Below, in pieces: positions 52,020-61,125 of a DNA stretch of 64,000 nt. The notes below the pieces were generated by a model. It did no database searches. It worked only from the letters and a program-made list of their open reading frames with translations, and was not told where the DNA came from. Location of the stretch: contig JACKKB010000003.1 of the NCBI GenBank assembly GCA_020637635.1, positions 248,001 to 312,000 of the forward strand, read 5' to 3'. Positions within the stretch are counted from its first letter, which is position 1, and each line of letters starts with the position of its first letter. Source of the DNA: Albidovulum sp. (GTDB taxonomy: Bacteria; Pseudomonadota; Alphaproteobacteria; Rhodobacterales; Rhodobacteraceae). A program made the position numbers and the translations under genes.

Positions 52020-52466
52020 TCAGCTTTGGCCCGCGGCATTCAGTTCGCGCTGCAGGTCGCCGACCTGCTCGCAGGTGCCGCAGATCGCGCGCAACATCTT
52101 GAGGTTCTGTCGGGCCTTGTCGTACTGTTTGAGCTTGACGAACATCTCGCCCTGGTATTCGAGCGCACCGAGATGGCGCGGATCGATCCTGAGCGCGATA
52201 TCGTAGTAGCGCGCCGCCTCGGTATAGTTCTTCAGGTTGCGGCTCGCGAACCCCATGAGCGTCCAGGCGTCCGTGTTCTTCGGGTCCTGCTTGACGACCG
52301 GCGCAAGGATCTTCAGCGCCTGTGCATATTGCCCCGCATCCGACGCCGCCTTGGCCTGCGCATAGCCGGGCGCGGACTGGGCCGTGGCTTCGGTCCCGGC
52401 CGACAGCGCCGGCTGCGATAGCGCCGCTGCGATCAGCACGGCGCACGAGAGTGCTTTGAGAGCCAT
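52020..52466 (-). CDS. Exported tetratricopeptide-repeat protein
   Basis: A 148-aa protein with a signal peptide (LKALSCAVLIAAALSQPALSAG) and two or three TPR units (DAWTLMGFASRNLKNYTEAARYYDIALRIDP, then LGALEYQGEMFVKLKQYDKARQNL). The pair of Cys in ICGTCEQVGDL near the C-terminus is notable. Periplasmic TPR proteins act as scaffolds; partner unknown. Convergent to asd across a terminator. Confidence 0.8.
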   Translation of the reverse strand: MALKALSCAVLIAAALSQPALSAGTEATAQSAPGYAQAKAASDAGQYAQALKILAPVVKQDPKNTDAWTLMGFASRNLKNYTEAARYYDIALRIDPRHLGALEYQGEMFVKLKQYDKARQNLKMLRAICGTCEQVGDLQRELNAAGQS

Positions 52467-52556
52467 GGTTCACCCCGTCATCTGTTGCCACGCCAGACTA
52501 GCACGCCGCAACGGCGGCGCGCATCACGATTTTGGGCTTTCGGGCAGACCTGGCGA

Positions 52557-53000
52557 TCAGGCGGCGCGCACGGACAAGCCGTTCTTCATCGACACCCCCG
52601 TTGCCACCGACGCGCCGCTGGCAGGCGCCACGTCGGTCGGAAACGGCGCCCCGAAGGCCAGAACCAGCGAGGCGAGGCTGTGCCCGAGCCCGGCGAGCGG
52701 CAGGATCGGCCGGTTCCGTGGCCAGTCGTGCAGCATGAGCTGCCCGTCACCGGCCAGACGCAGCACCACCCCGGCCCGGCGCAACCGCCGTTGCAGCTCC
52801 AGCCAGCTGCCGGCCTGCCTGATCGCGAGATCGACTGTCTCGGCCCGTGTCGCCGGCGCGCCGGCACGGCCCTCCAGCATCGCCTCGACCGAGGCATGGA
52901 CATAGCTGCTGGCGGTCAGGCCGACCGCGTCGGCCGCACGCCCCAGGCGCAACAGCATCTCTTCGGGAAAATCGAGCGTGACGGTGATCGCGTTCTGCAT
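52557..53000 (-). CDS. Hypothetical protein with ribbon-helix-helix-like N-terminus
   Basis: A 147-aa protein. The first ~45 residues (ITVTLDFPEEMLLRLGRAADAVGLTASSYVHA) resemble a CopG/ribbon-helix-helix segment, with conserved SSYVHASVE. The rest, with LELQRRLRRAGVVLRL and LPLAGLGHSLASLVLAFG, is unfamiliar. No signal peptide or membrane helix is evident. It is transcribed alone between the TPR gene and the carbonic anhydrase gene; a DNA-binding role is possible but not shown. Confidence 0.6.
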   Translation of the reverse strand: MQNAITVTLDFPEEMLLRLGRAADAVGLTASSYVHASVEAMLEGRAGAPATRAETVDLAIRQAGSWLELQRRLRRAGVVLRLAGDGQLMLHDWPRNRPILPLAGLGHSLASLVLAFGAPFPTDVAPASGASVATGVSMKNGLSVRAA

Positions 53001-53101
53001 GGATGCAGTCTGGCAGAGAAGGGGTAAAGAACCCGTTCACCATGCTGGAGCCGAACACGCCGGACGGCGTTCATGAAGCATCTGCCCGATTCTGCCGGGG
53101 C

Positions 53102-53749
53102 TCAGATCGGAACGAAACGCCCCGTCGCGGAATCGTAGTTTTCCAGCGTGCCCTCACCGATGTCGTTCCAGAGTCCGTGAATCGACATCTCGTCGCGCTC
53201 GACGGCGTCCTTCACGAAGGGAAAGGTCATCAGGTTCTCGAGGCTCACGAGAATCGCCTCGTTCTCGAGCGCCCGCAGCTGCATGGCCTCGGGCAGATCC
53301 TTCACCCGCTCGTAGCCCGGCCTGAGGAGATCCATCCAGCGGCCGACGAAACTCGTCTTCTCCTCGAGCGCCGGCGCCGCGCCCGAACACATGTCGTGGC
53401 AGCCCTTCACGCCGCCGCACAGCGAATGCCCGACCACGATCATGTGCGCGACCCTGAGCGTCGTCACCGCGAACTCCACCGCCGCCGAGGTGCCGTGATA
53501 CTCGCCATCGGGATTGTAGGGCGGAACCAGGTTGGCAACGTTGCGGTGAATGAAGAACTCGCCCTGGTCGGCACCGAAGATCGAGGTCACGTGAACGCGG
53601 CTGTCGCAGCAGGAAATCACCATGCCGCGCGGCCGCTGGCCATCCTCGGCAAGCCGACGGTACCAGGAACGGTTCTCGGCCCAGGTGGTGGCCTTCCATC
53701 CTTGATACCGATGAACGAGATAGGACGGGAGAGGTTTTGCGTGTTTCAT
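53102..53749 (-). CDS. Beta-class carbonic anhydrase
   Basis: A 215-aa zinc enzyme interconverting carbon dioxide and bicarbonate. The zinc ligands and catalytic Asp/Arg are in ISCCDSRVH and VVGHSLCGGVKG, as in beta-carbonic anhydrases. A core metabolic gene: bicarbonate supplies carboxylases and pH control. It is separated from the 147-aa hypothetical gene by about 100 bp and divergent from the next gene. Confidence 0.93.
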   Translation of the reverse strand: MKHAKPLPSYLVHRYQGWKATTWAENRSWYRRLAEDGQRPRGMVISCCDSRVHVTSIFGADQGEFFIHRNVANLVPPYNPDGEYHGTSAAVEFAVTTLRVAHMIVVGHSLCGGVKGCHDMCSGAAPALEEKTSFVGRWMDLLRPGYERVKDLPEAMQLRALENEAILVSLENLMTFPFVKDAVERDEMSIHGLWNDIGEGTLENYDSATGRFVPI

Positions 53750-53881
53750 CGGTCCGTGCCTTTCGCTGTCAGAGACGGGATAACGTCACGTCCGGTAGAA
53801 TTCGAGGCTTTTTTCGCCGTCGCATCAAACAAGCGTTGACCTCGGCCGTGTAGAGGGGCGCTGTGGTATCGGAGGGTGGCA

Positions 53882-54259
53882 ATGGCAAAGATCGTGAAGC
53901 TGCGTCTTGTTGAAGGGGTTCGCCTGAACCCGGACCGCATCGTGACGCTTTACGCGGAACTGGGTGAACCGGGCGCGGACCGCGCGATCCGGCGCACCAT
54001 GCGACAGATGTCGCGCGCGCTTGACGGGCTGCGCCGCGACCATGCCGCAGGGCAGGCTCTGAACGAAACCGTGCTGCGGGCTTTCGCCGACAATGCCGCG
54101 ACAATCGGCATGGCCAGCGCGGCCCGCGTCGCCGAAGACGTGATCGTTGCGCTTCTGGCCGGAGACGGGCCGGCGCGCGAAGCGACCTTCGCGCGGCTCG
54201 GCCGGATCGGCGACCGGTCCTTCTCGGCCGTGATCGACCTGCAGGACATGTCGCTCTGA
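53882..54259 (+). CDS. Hypothetical helical protein
   Basis: A 125-aa protein of unknown function, apparently all-helical (YAELGEPGADRAIRRTMRQMSRALDGLRRD, AATIGMASAARVAEDVIVALLAGDG). The ATG at 53882 has GGAGG at good spacing, and a GTG two codons earlier is less likely. Precedes the aminopeptidase gene on the same strand by 54 bp with a Shine-Dalgarno of its own. The length and helical pattern vaguely resemble an Hpt-like four-helix protein but no conserved His motif was seen. Confidence 0.7.
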   Translation: MAKIVKLRLVEGVRLNPDRIVTLYAELGEPGADRAIRRTMRQMSRALDGLRRDHAAGQALNETVLRAFADNAATIGMASAARVAEDVIVALLAGDGPAREATFARLGRIGDRSFSAVIDLQDMSL

Positions 54260-54313
54260 GGCTTGCGGCGCGGCGCGAGGAAGCTAGTCTGGCGCCGCCA
54301 GACAGGAGTCGTC

Positions 54314-55699
54314 ATGTCCCCCAGCTTCGCCGATCCCGATGCGCCGTCGCGCCCGCTTCATCTCGTCGCCGCAGCGGAGGCCCCCGCCTTTGTCGCCGCG
54401 CGCCCCGCGCCGGAGCGCGCCTGGCTGGAGGCGGCGGGCTTCACCGGCGCGCTCGGCCAGACCGTCATCCTGCCCGGCAGCGACGGCGCGCCATCGGCCG
54501 CCGTCTTCGGCTGGGGCACTGACAGCGACCGGCGCCGTGGCCGGTTCCACCTCGCCCGCGCGGCCGAGACCCTGCCCGAAGGCGCCTGGCATCTCGACGC
54601 ACCGCTAGACACCGAAGCATCGCAAGAGGCGGCGCTTGGCTGGCTGCTCGCCGGCTATCGCTTCACCCGCTACCATGCGTCCAAGCGCCCGGTCGCCGCC
54701 CTGCGCCCACCGGCCGGGGTCGATGCGGCGCGGCTGATCGCGATCGCCGAGGCAGAGTATCTCGCCCGCGATCTGATCAACACGCCGGCCTCCGATCTCG
54801 GCCCGAGCGAACTCGAGGCCGCCTTCGTCGCCCTCGGCCAGCAGCACCGCGCCGCGACCGAGGTCGTGCGGGGTGACGATCTCCTGGGCGCCGGGTTTCC
54901 CATGGTCCACGCGGTCGGGCGCGCCTCGTCCCGCGCCCCGCGACTGATGCAGCTGAACTGGGGCACCTCCGGCCCCAGGCTCACGCTGGTCGGCAAGGGC
55001 GTCTGCTTCGATACCGGCGGACTTGACCTGAAGCCGGCGGCCGGCATGGGTCTGATGAAGAAGGACATGGGTGGCGCCGCGAGCGTCATGGCCCTCGCCC
55101 ATGCGATCATGGCCCTTCAGCTGCCCCTTCGGCTGCGGGTCATCGTTCCGGCCGTCGAGAACGCGGTCTCGGCCAACGCCATGCGTCCGCAGGACATCCT
55201 GACCAGCCGCAAGGGGCTGACGGTCGAGATCAACAATACCGACGCGGAAGGGCGCCTCATCCTTGCCGACGCGCTGGCGCTTGCCGATGAGGTGCCGCCC
55301 GATCTCGTGGTTTCGATGGCGACGCTGACGGGTGCCGCGCGGGTCGCGCTCGGCCCCGATATCGTGCCCTTCTACACAGACGACGGTGCGCTCGCCGCGA
55401 CACTCGCCAAGGCTGGCGAGCGGGTTGCGGACCCGGTCTGGCGGATGCCCTTCTGGGACCCCTATGAGCCGCTGATCGAGCCCGGCATCGCCGATCTCGA
55501 CAATGCGCCTTCCGGCGGGATGGCGGGCTCGGTCACGGCCGCGCTGTTCCTGCGCCGCTTCGTCACCGCTTCGCCTCGCTACCTGCATTTCGACATCTAC
55601 GGCTGGCAGCCGAAGGCAGAACCGGGGCGCCCCAAGGGTGGTGTCGCCCAGGGCGCTCGTGCCCTGCTCGAGGCCCTGCCGGAGGTGTTGGGCCTGTGA
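54314..55699 (+). CDS. M17-family leucyl aminopeptidase
   Basis: A 461-aa metallo-aminopeptidase. The family metal and active-site segments are KGVCFDTGGLDLKPAAGM, MKKDMGGAASVMALAHAI and the signature NTDAEGRLILADALA. It is shorter than PepA (about 500 aa) and closer to the PepB-type. Removes N-terminal residues from peptides in the cytoplasm. Shine-Dalgarno ACAGGAG; the stop overlaps the NlpC/P60 gene by 4 bp (GTGA), so the two peptidase genes are coupled. Confidence 0.92.
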   Translation: MSPSFADPDAPSRPLHLVAAAEAPAFVAARPAPERAWLEAAGFTGALGQTVILPGSDGAPSAAVFGWGTDSDRRRGRFHLARAAETLPEGAWHLDAPLDTEASQEAALGWLLAGYRFTRYHASKRPVAALRPPAGVDAARLIAIAEAEYLARDLINTPASDLGPSELEAAFVALGQQHRAATEVVRGDDLLGAGFPMVHAVGRASSRAPRLMQLNWGTSGPRLTLVGKGVCFDTGGLDLKPAAGMGLMKKDMGGAASVMALAHAIMALQLPLRLRVIVPAVENAVSANAMRPQDILTSRKGLTVEINNTDAEGRLILADALALADEVPPDLVVSMATLTGAARVALGPDIVPFYTDDGALAATLAKAGERVADPVWRMPFWDPYEPLIEPGIADLDNAPSGGMAGSVTAALFLRRFVTASPRYLHFDIYGWQPKAEPGRPKGGVAQGARALLEALPEVLGL

Positions 55700-56523
55700 T
55701 CGACCGCCGCCTCACCCCCGCCAATGACCGTGTCGCGCTGAGCCGGCTGCGCGGGCAGGTCAGCGCCGAGCGGTTCGTCGACGGCAGTCCCGCCCGCATC
55801 GTGAACCCCGTCGCGGACCTCCTCGTGGCGCCGGGCGGCGCGCGCGACCGTCAGGTTCTCTTCGGCGAACGCGTCTGCGTTCTGGAGCGCCACGAGGGCT
55901 TTGCTTTCGTCCAGGCCGAAAAGGACGGCTACTGCGGCTATCTTGCCGAAACCGACCTCGGCGACGACCGGGCTGCCACCCATTGGGTCGCGGCCCCCGC
56001 CACGCTCCTCTTCAGCGAACCAAGCCTGAAGCGGCCCGAAATCGCCGCCCTAAGCCTCGGCGCGCGGCTCACCATCGTGGCGGAGCATGCGCGCTTTCTC
56101 GAAACCGACGGCGGCGCCTTCGTGCCGCGGCCGCACGTCCGCGGGATCGGCGACTGGGCCACCGACCCCGCGGCAGTGGCCGAGAGCCTCCTTGGCACCC
56201 CCTATCTCTGGGGCGGCAACTCGCGGCAGGGCATCGACTGCTCGGGGCTCGTCCAGGCGGCTCTCACCGCCTGCGGCCGGAGTTGCCCCGGCGACAGCGA
56301 TCTGCAGGAACAGGACCTCGGCTCGCCGGTGGACCACGGTGGCCCGTTCCGGCGCGGCGATCTCTTCTTCTGGAAGGGCCATGTCGCGATGGCGGTCGAT
56401 CCCGGGCGCATCATCCATGCCAACGGCTTCCACATGGCTGTGGGTTACGAAGGCATCGACGATGCGTGCCGACGCATCGAGGCACAGGGCGAAGGGCCCG
56501 TGACCGCCGTCCGGCGTCTTTGA
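55696..56523 (+). CDS. NlpC/P60-family peptidase with SH3-like N-terminal domain
   Basis: A 275-aa protein beginning with a GTG start that overlaps the aminopeptidase stop. The N-terminal half is SH3-like (bacterial SH3_16/SH3b: RQVLFGERVCVLERHEGFAFVQAEKDGYCGYL), the C-terminal half an NlpC/P60 domain with catalytic Cys in GGNSRQGIDCSGLVQ and His in WKGHVAMAVD. Resembles dipeptidyl-peptidase VI-like gamma-D-Glu-DAP enzymes, probably active on cell-wall peptides that the aminopeptidase then degrades. No signal peptide visible, so a cytoplasmic recycling role is likely. Confidence 0.88.
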   Translation: MIDRRLTPANDRVALSRLRGQVSAERFVDGSPARIVNPVADLLVAPGGARDRQVLFGERVCVLERHEGFAFVQAEKDGYCGYLAETDLGDDRAATHWVAAPATLLFSEPSLKRPEIAALSLGARLTIVAEHARFLETDGGAFVPRPHVRGIGDWATDPAAVAESLLGTPYLWGGNSRQGIDCSGLVQAALTACGRSCPGDSDLQEQDLGSPVDHGGPFRRGDLFFWKGHVAMAVDPGRIIHANGFHMAVGYEGIDDACRRIEAQGEGPVTAVRRL

Positions 56524-56525
56524 GC

Positions 56526-56873
56526 TCACTCGATCGGGCGGATCAGCTTGCGGTCGAACACCCTGAGCACGGCTTCCAGATCATGCCCGCGCTTCAGGAT
56601 CTGGCCATCCATCGCATGAACTGCATACATCCCCTGCCGATGCCTGAGCCCCGGCAGCTTCTCGATCCGGTAGATCGGATGCTCTGCCGAGCGGCGGAAG
56701 ACCGAGAAGATCGCCCGGTCGGCGAGAAAGGACATCGCATAGTCGCGCCATTCGCCCGCTGCCACCATCCGGCCGTAGACGCCGAGAATGCGCGACAACT
56801 CGGCGCGGTCGAAGGCAACCTGCTCGGTCGCGGCCGTTTTGCGGGGAAAGGGCGTCGGCGAAAGCACCGTCAT
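56526..56873 (-). CDS. DUF2794 protein
   Basis: A 115-aa protein with the conserved core FDRAELSRILGVYGRMVAAGEWRDYAM and YRIEKLPGLRHRQGMY of DUF2794, a family restricted to alphaproteobacteria. Function unknown. Its stop lies 2 bp from that of the convergent NlpC/P60 gene. Useful as a lineage marker. Confidence 0.88.
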   Translation of the reverse strand: MTVLSPTPFPRKTAATEQVAFDRAELSRILGVYGRMVAAGEWRDYAMSFLADRAIFSVFRRSAEHPIYRIEKLPGLRHRQGMYAVHAMDGQILKRGHDLEAVLRVFDRKLIRPIE

Positions 56874-56980
56874 GCCGTCATCGTAGCGCGCACCGACGGC
56901 AAATCAAGTCTGCCCGGTTTCTGCCGCAAAATGACCCCGCAAGCGGCACCGCGCGACCGCACGGCCGCCAATATTCCCGT

Positions 56981-56995
56981 CAAGATTGCATCTTG
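56981..56995. promoter_or_regulatory. Perfect dyad upstream of the glutathione formaldehyde dehydrogenase gene
   Basis: CAAGAT-N3-ATCTTG lies in the longest gene-free stretch of the window (56874-57171), about 175 bp before the adhI start. A regulator or a transcript hairpin are both possible; the distance makes it a plausible activator or repressor site for formaldehyde-induced expression. Confidence 0.45.
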
Positions 56996-57171
56996 GCGAC
57001 AACGCTAGGTTCCGGAGGCCCGGTCAACAGCCCCCACTCAGCCGGATCTTCGGAACCGTCGCCTTTCTGCCCCGCTTCGGCGCGGCTCTTTCCTCTTCCC
57101 TCGACGCAACCCTTGCCTTGCAGCGCCCGATCACCGAAGGTCCGGGAAAGTCCTGCATCAGGGAGGAAGTG

Positions 57172-58299
<1,128 letters not shown>

Positions 58300-58316
58300 G
58301 ACGGCGTGCGGCGGCC

Positions 58317-58342
58317 GCGCGGCCAGTCAGCGCGGCCAGTCA
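58317..58342. repeat. 13-bp tandem duplication at the TetR stop
   Basis: GCGCGGCCAGTCA occurs twice in direct succession (58317-58329, 58330-58342). The second copy contains the TetR stop codon on the minus strand. Probably a slippage event; it does not change the protein. Confidence 0.7.
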
Positions 58343-58960
58343 GCGCGCCTTGTATCGTGCCAGAAACATCTCGACCGCGCCTTTTGCGACGCGGTCGCGC
58401 TCCGCCTCGCTGAAGGTCTCGTGCACGCCGAGACAAAAGCGCGGGAAGACATCCGCCTTGCAGAGCTCGGCGAACTGGTCTGCCGCCAGCAGGACGTCGT
58501 CGATGACAAGCTCGCCGCGCGCCACTGCCCCGTTGAGATAGGCCGCGAGCCGTTGGCGCACGAGCGCCGGGCCGGAGTTGTAGAACTGCCGGCCGAGATC
58601 TGGGAAGCGGTCGGATTCCGCCACGCAGATGCGGAACACCGAGCGGCCAAAATCGGACAGCGCGAAGTCGATGATGCGCCGGGCGGCCTCGGGCAAGACA
58701 CATTCCGGCGGCGCGGCGATCGATATCAGGATCTCGGCTTCGTCGGCCTGGCGCTCGCATTCCGCCTTGGCGACTTCCAGGAACAGGATCCGCTTGTCGG
58801 GGAAGTAGGCGTAGAGCGTTGCCTTGGACACTCCGGCCTCTGCGGCAATGTCGTCGACGCTCGCGCCTTCGAATCCGTCGCGCATGAACACCGTCCGGGC
58901 GCCTTCGAGCACCTGGTCGAACTTGCGTCCCTGCTTGATCCTCAGCGCTTCGGCCGTCAC
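58340..58960 (-). CDS. TetR-family regulator
   Basis: A 206-aa repressor: helix-turn-helix FDQVLEGARTVFMRDGFEGASVDDIAAEAG followed by SKATLYAYFPDKRILFLEV, then a ligand-binding domain. The start is a GTG with GGAAGAA upstream. It lies downstream of a small exported-protein gene on the same strand (82-bp gap). Twin palindromes in the region upstream of that gene are its probable operators. Confidence 0.88.
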   Translation of the reverse strand: MTAEALRIKQGRKFDQVLEGARTVFMRDGFEGASVDDIAAEAGVSKATLYAYFPDKRILFLEVAKAECERQADEAEILISIAAPPECVLPEAARRIIDFALSDFGRSVFRICVAESDRFPDLGRQFYNSGPALVRQRLAAYLNGAVARGELVIDDVLLAADQFAELCKADVFPRFCLGVHETFSEAERDRVAKGAVEMFLARYKAR

Positions 58961-59042
58961 GGTCTGTTCTTCCCCTGCTTTGGCGATGATAGACCCCGCC
59001 GTTGCCCTGCGGCAAGCAGATCCGCCGGTTCCGGCGCGGCGC

Positions 59043-59255
59043 CTACTTTTGCCGGTCTGCGCAAGTTTCGGGGCCGGCCGGCGCGGATTTCCCGGTTGCG
59101 GGCTTCGCGGGCGCCGCGATGCAGCCGCGCGTCACCTCGGGCGCGGGCTTCGGCCAGGTCAGCGTCGGAAAATCGAAGACGATGCCGCCGGCCATTGCAG
59201 GCGCTGTGCCCAGACTGATGACGGCGGCGACAAGGGTTGATTTCAGAAGGTTCAT
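59043..59255 (-). CDS. Small exported Cys-containing protein
   Basis: A 70-aa protein with a clear signal peptide (LLKSTLVAAVISLGTAPAMA) and a short mature part beginning GGIVFDFPTLTWP with two Cys (RGCIAAP, PETCADR), which could form a disulfide in the periplasm. No family recognised. It is the first gene after the twin TetR operators and before tetR, so its expression is probably under that repressor. Start at 59255 chosen by the signal peptide; an upstream in-frame codon exists. Confidence 0.65.
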   Translation of the reverse strand: MNLLKSTLVAAVISLGTAPAMAGGIVFDFPTLTWPKPAPEVTRGCIAAPAKPATGKSAPAGPETCADRQK

Positions 59256-59294
59256 GGCGTGCTCCACGCGGTTCGGGTTTCGCAACCAGACCTA

Positions 59295-59340
59295 AACCGA
59301 TCAGTTCAGTTTTTCAAGTCATATCCGAACCGATCGGTTC
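59295..59340. promoter_or_regulatory. Twin TetR-type operators between the small exported-protein gene and mbfA
   Basis: GAACCGATCGGTTC (59327-59340) is a perfect 14-bp palindrome; AACCGATCAGTT (59295-59306) is the same core with one mismatch. Their centres are 33 bp apart, three helical turns, on the same face of DNA. They lie before the small exported-protein/tetR operon and upstream of the divergent mbfA gene. Confidence 0.7.
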
Positions 59341-59423
59341 AGTTTCGCCCGGATGCGCGTATTCGCACCCTTGCCGTCCCGCACTGGCCCGCCTAGGTTG
59401 GCTGCCACTGCAAGGAGCCTCCG

Positions 59424-60401
59424 ATGATCCCCGGGATTGCCAACCGCCGACGTTTCCGCGACCTGTCGGAACAGGAGATCCTCGCGCTCGCCATCTCGTC
59501 GGAAGAAGACGACGCTCGGATCTACCGCACCTACGCCGAACGGCTGCGCGAACATTTTCCCGCCTCTGCCGAGCTTTTCGAAACCATGGCGGCCGAGGAG
59601 GACCAGCACCGCAACGCCCTGATCGAGCGGCACATGGCCCGTTTCGGCGACTTGATCCCGCTCATCCGCCGCGAACATGTGGCCGGCTTCTACGCCCGCC
59701 GCCCGGTCTGGCTGGTGCAGAACCTCGGGCTCGACCGGATCCGCGGCGAGGCCGAGGCGATGGAACGCGAAGCCGAGAGCTTCTATCGCCGCGCCGCGCA
59801 GAGCACGACCGACGCGGAAACCCGCAAGCTGCTCGCCGACCTCGCCGCAGCCGAAGCCGGCCACGGCAAGCGCGCAGGCAACCTCTCCGAGAAGCTTCTC
59901 GATCCGGAATCGAAGGCCGAGGAGGACCGCGCCGCGCATCGCCAGTTCATTCTCACCTGGGTCCAGCCCGGTCTTGCCGGTCTGATGGACGGATCGGTTT
60001 CCACCCTGGCCCCGATCTTCGCCACCGCCTTCGCCACCCACGATCCCTGGACCACGCTCCAGGTCGGCCTCGCCGCCTCGATCGGCGCCGGCATCTCGAT
60101 GGGCTTCACGGAGGCCGCCCATGACGACGGCGTCCTCTCGGGCCGCGGATCGCCCGTCAAGCGCGGCATCGCCTCGGGGGTGATGACCGCGCTCGGCGGG
60201 CTTGGCCATGCGCTGCCCTATCTGATCTCCGATTTCTGGACCGCGACCACCATCGCCATCTCGATCGTCTTCGTCGAACTCTGGGCCATCGTCTGGATCC
60301 AGAACCGCTTCATGGAGACGCCGTTCCTGCGCGCCACCTTCCAGGTCGTCCTCGGCGGCGCCCTGGTCTTCGCCGCCGGCGTCCTCATTGGCGGCGGCTA
60401 G
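59424..60401 (+). CDS. mbfA: Membrane-bound ferritin, MbfA-type iron exporter (ferritin-like plus VIT1 domains)
   Basis: A 325-aa protein. Residues ~15-165 are a ferritin-like di-iron domain with ligands in SSEEDDARIYRTYAER, ETMAAEEDQHRNAL and LAAAEAGHGKRA; residues ~175-325 are a VIT1/CCC1-like membrane domain beginning LTWVQPGLAGLMDGSVST. This matches the MbfA iron and manganese efflux family of alphaproteobacteria. No convincing ICE/Irr-type box was seen upstream; instead the twin palindromes suggest control by the TetR gene next door. Confidence 0.9.
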   Translation: MIPGIANRRRFRDLSEQEILALAISSEEDDARIYRTYAERLREHFPASAELFETMAAEEDQHRNALIERHMARFGDLIPLIRREHVAGFYARRPVWLVQNLGLDRIRGEAEAMEREAESFYRRAAQSTTDAETRKLLADLAAAEAGHGKRAGNLSEKLLDPESKAEEDRAAHRQFILTWVQPGLAGLMDGSVSTLAPIFATAFATHDPWTTLQVGLAASIGAGISMGFTEAAHDDGVLSGRGSPVKRGIASGVMTALGGLGHALPYLISDFWTATTIAISIVFVELWAIVWIQNRFMETPFLRATFQVVLGGALVFAAGVLIGGG

Positions 60402-60405
60402 CGCC

Positions 60406-61101
60406 GTGACCGGGTCCGAAGGTGCGCCCTACCGGCCGATGCCGCTGCCCGACCGCGTCGCACTTCCAGACGACCGGGCCCTGGCCGCCGCGCGCGCCTT
60501 TCGCGACCACATGCGCAAGCGGCACAGCATCCGCGACTTCCGGCCGGACAGGGTGCCGCGCGAGGTGATCGAAGCCTGCATCGAGACCGCGGGCAGCGCC
60601 CCATCCGGCGCCAACCGCCAGCCCTGGCACTTCGTCGCGATCGCCGATCAGGCGGCCAAGGTCCGGATCCGCGCCGCGGCGGAGGCCGAAGAGCGGGCCT
60701 TCTACGCCGGCGGCGGCGGCGACGAATGGCTGCGCGCGCTCGAACCTATCGGCACCGGCGCGGCGAAACCGCATCTGGAGATCGCCCCCTGGCTTATCGT
60801 CGTCTTCGCCGAGCGCCATGGTGTGGCGCCCGACGGCACGAGGATCAAGAACTACTACGTTCCCGAAAGTGTCGGCATCGCCACGGGGTTCCTCATCGCG
60901 GCCCTGCACCATGCGGGCCTCAGCACGCTGACCCATACGCCCAATCCAATGAAGTTCCTGAACGCGCTCTGCGATCGGCCCGACAACGAAAAGCCGGTGA
61001 TGATCCTGGCCGCGGGCCGCGCTGCCGAAAACGCGACCGTCCCCGCCGCCGCCAAGGTCAAGAAACCGCTCGGCGAGATTCTGACCCTGCGCGACGGCTG
61101 A
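60406..61101 (+). CDS. Nitroreductase-family flavoprotein (iodotyrosine-dehalogenase-like)
   Basis: An FMN-dependent enzyme of about 231 aa. FMN-binding and family motifs are RKRHSIRDFRPDRVPREV, SAPSGANRQPWHFVAI and GIATGFLIAALHHAGLSTLTH, closest to the iodotyrosine deiodinase/BluB-like branch. The start is uncertain: GTG at 60406 just after the mbfA stop, or ATG at 60439; no strong Shine-Dalgarno separates them. It reduces an unknown nitro, quinone or halogenated compound. Confidence 0.85.
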   Translation: MTGSEGAPYRPMPLPDRVALPDDRALAAARAFRDHMRKRHSIRDFRPDRVPREVIEACIETAGSAPSGANRQPWHFVAIADQAAKVRIRAAAEAEERAFYAGGGGDEWLRALEPIGTGAAKPHLEIAPWLIVVFAERHGVAPDGTRIKNYYVPESVGIATGFLIAALHHAGLSTLTHTPNPMKFLNALCDRPDNEKPVMILAAGRAAENATVPAAAKVKKPLGEILTLRDG

Positions 61102-61125
61102 GCGTCTGGCCAAGGCCCGGGGCTC

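Noticed and set aside
53053..53072. Terminator after the carbonic anhydrase gene
   Set aside because: GAACACGCC/GGCGTTC pairing needs a bulge and no T-run follows, so it is too weak to claim.
58961..59042. Terminator hairpin TTGCC-CTGC-GGCAA between the small exported-protein gene and tetR
   Set aside because: Five-base stem without a T-run; not distinguishable from chance in GC-rich DNA.
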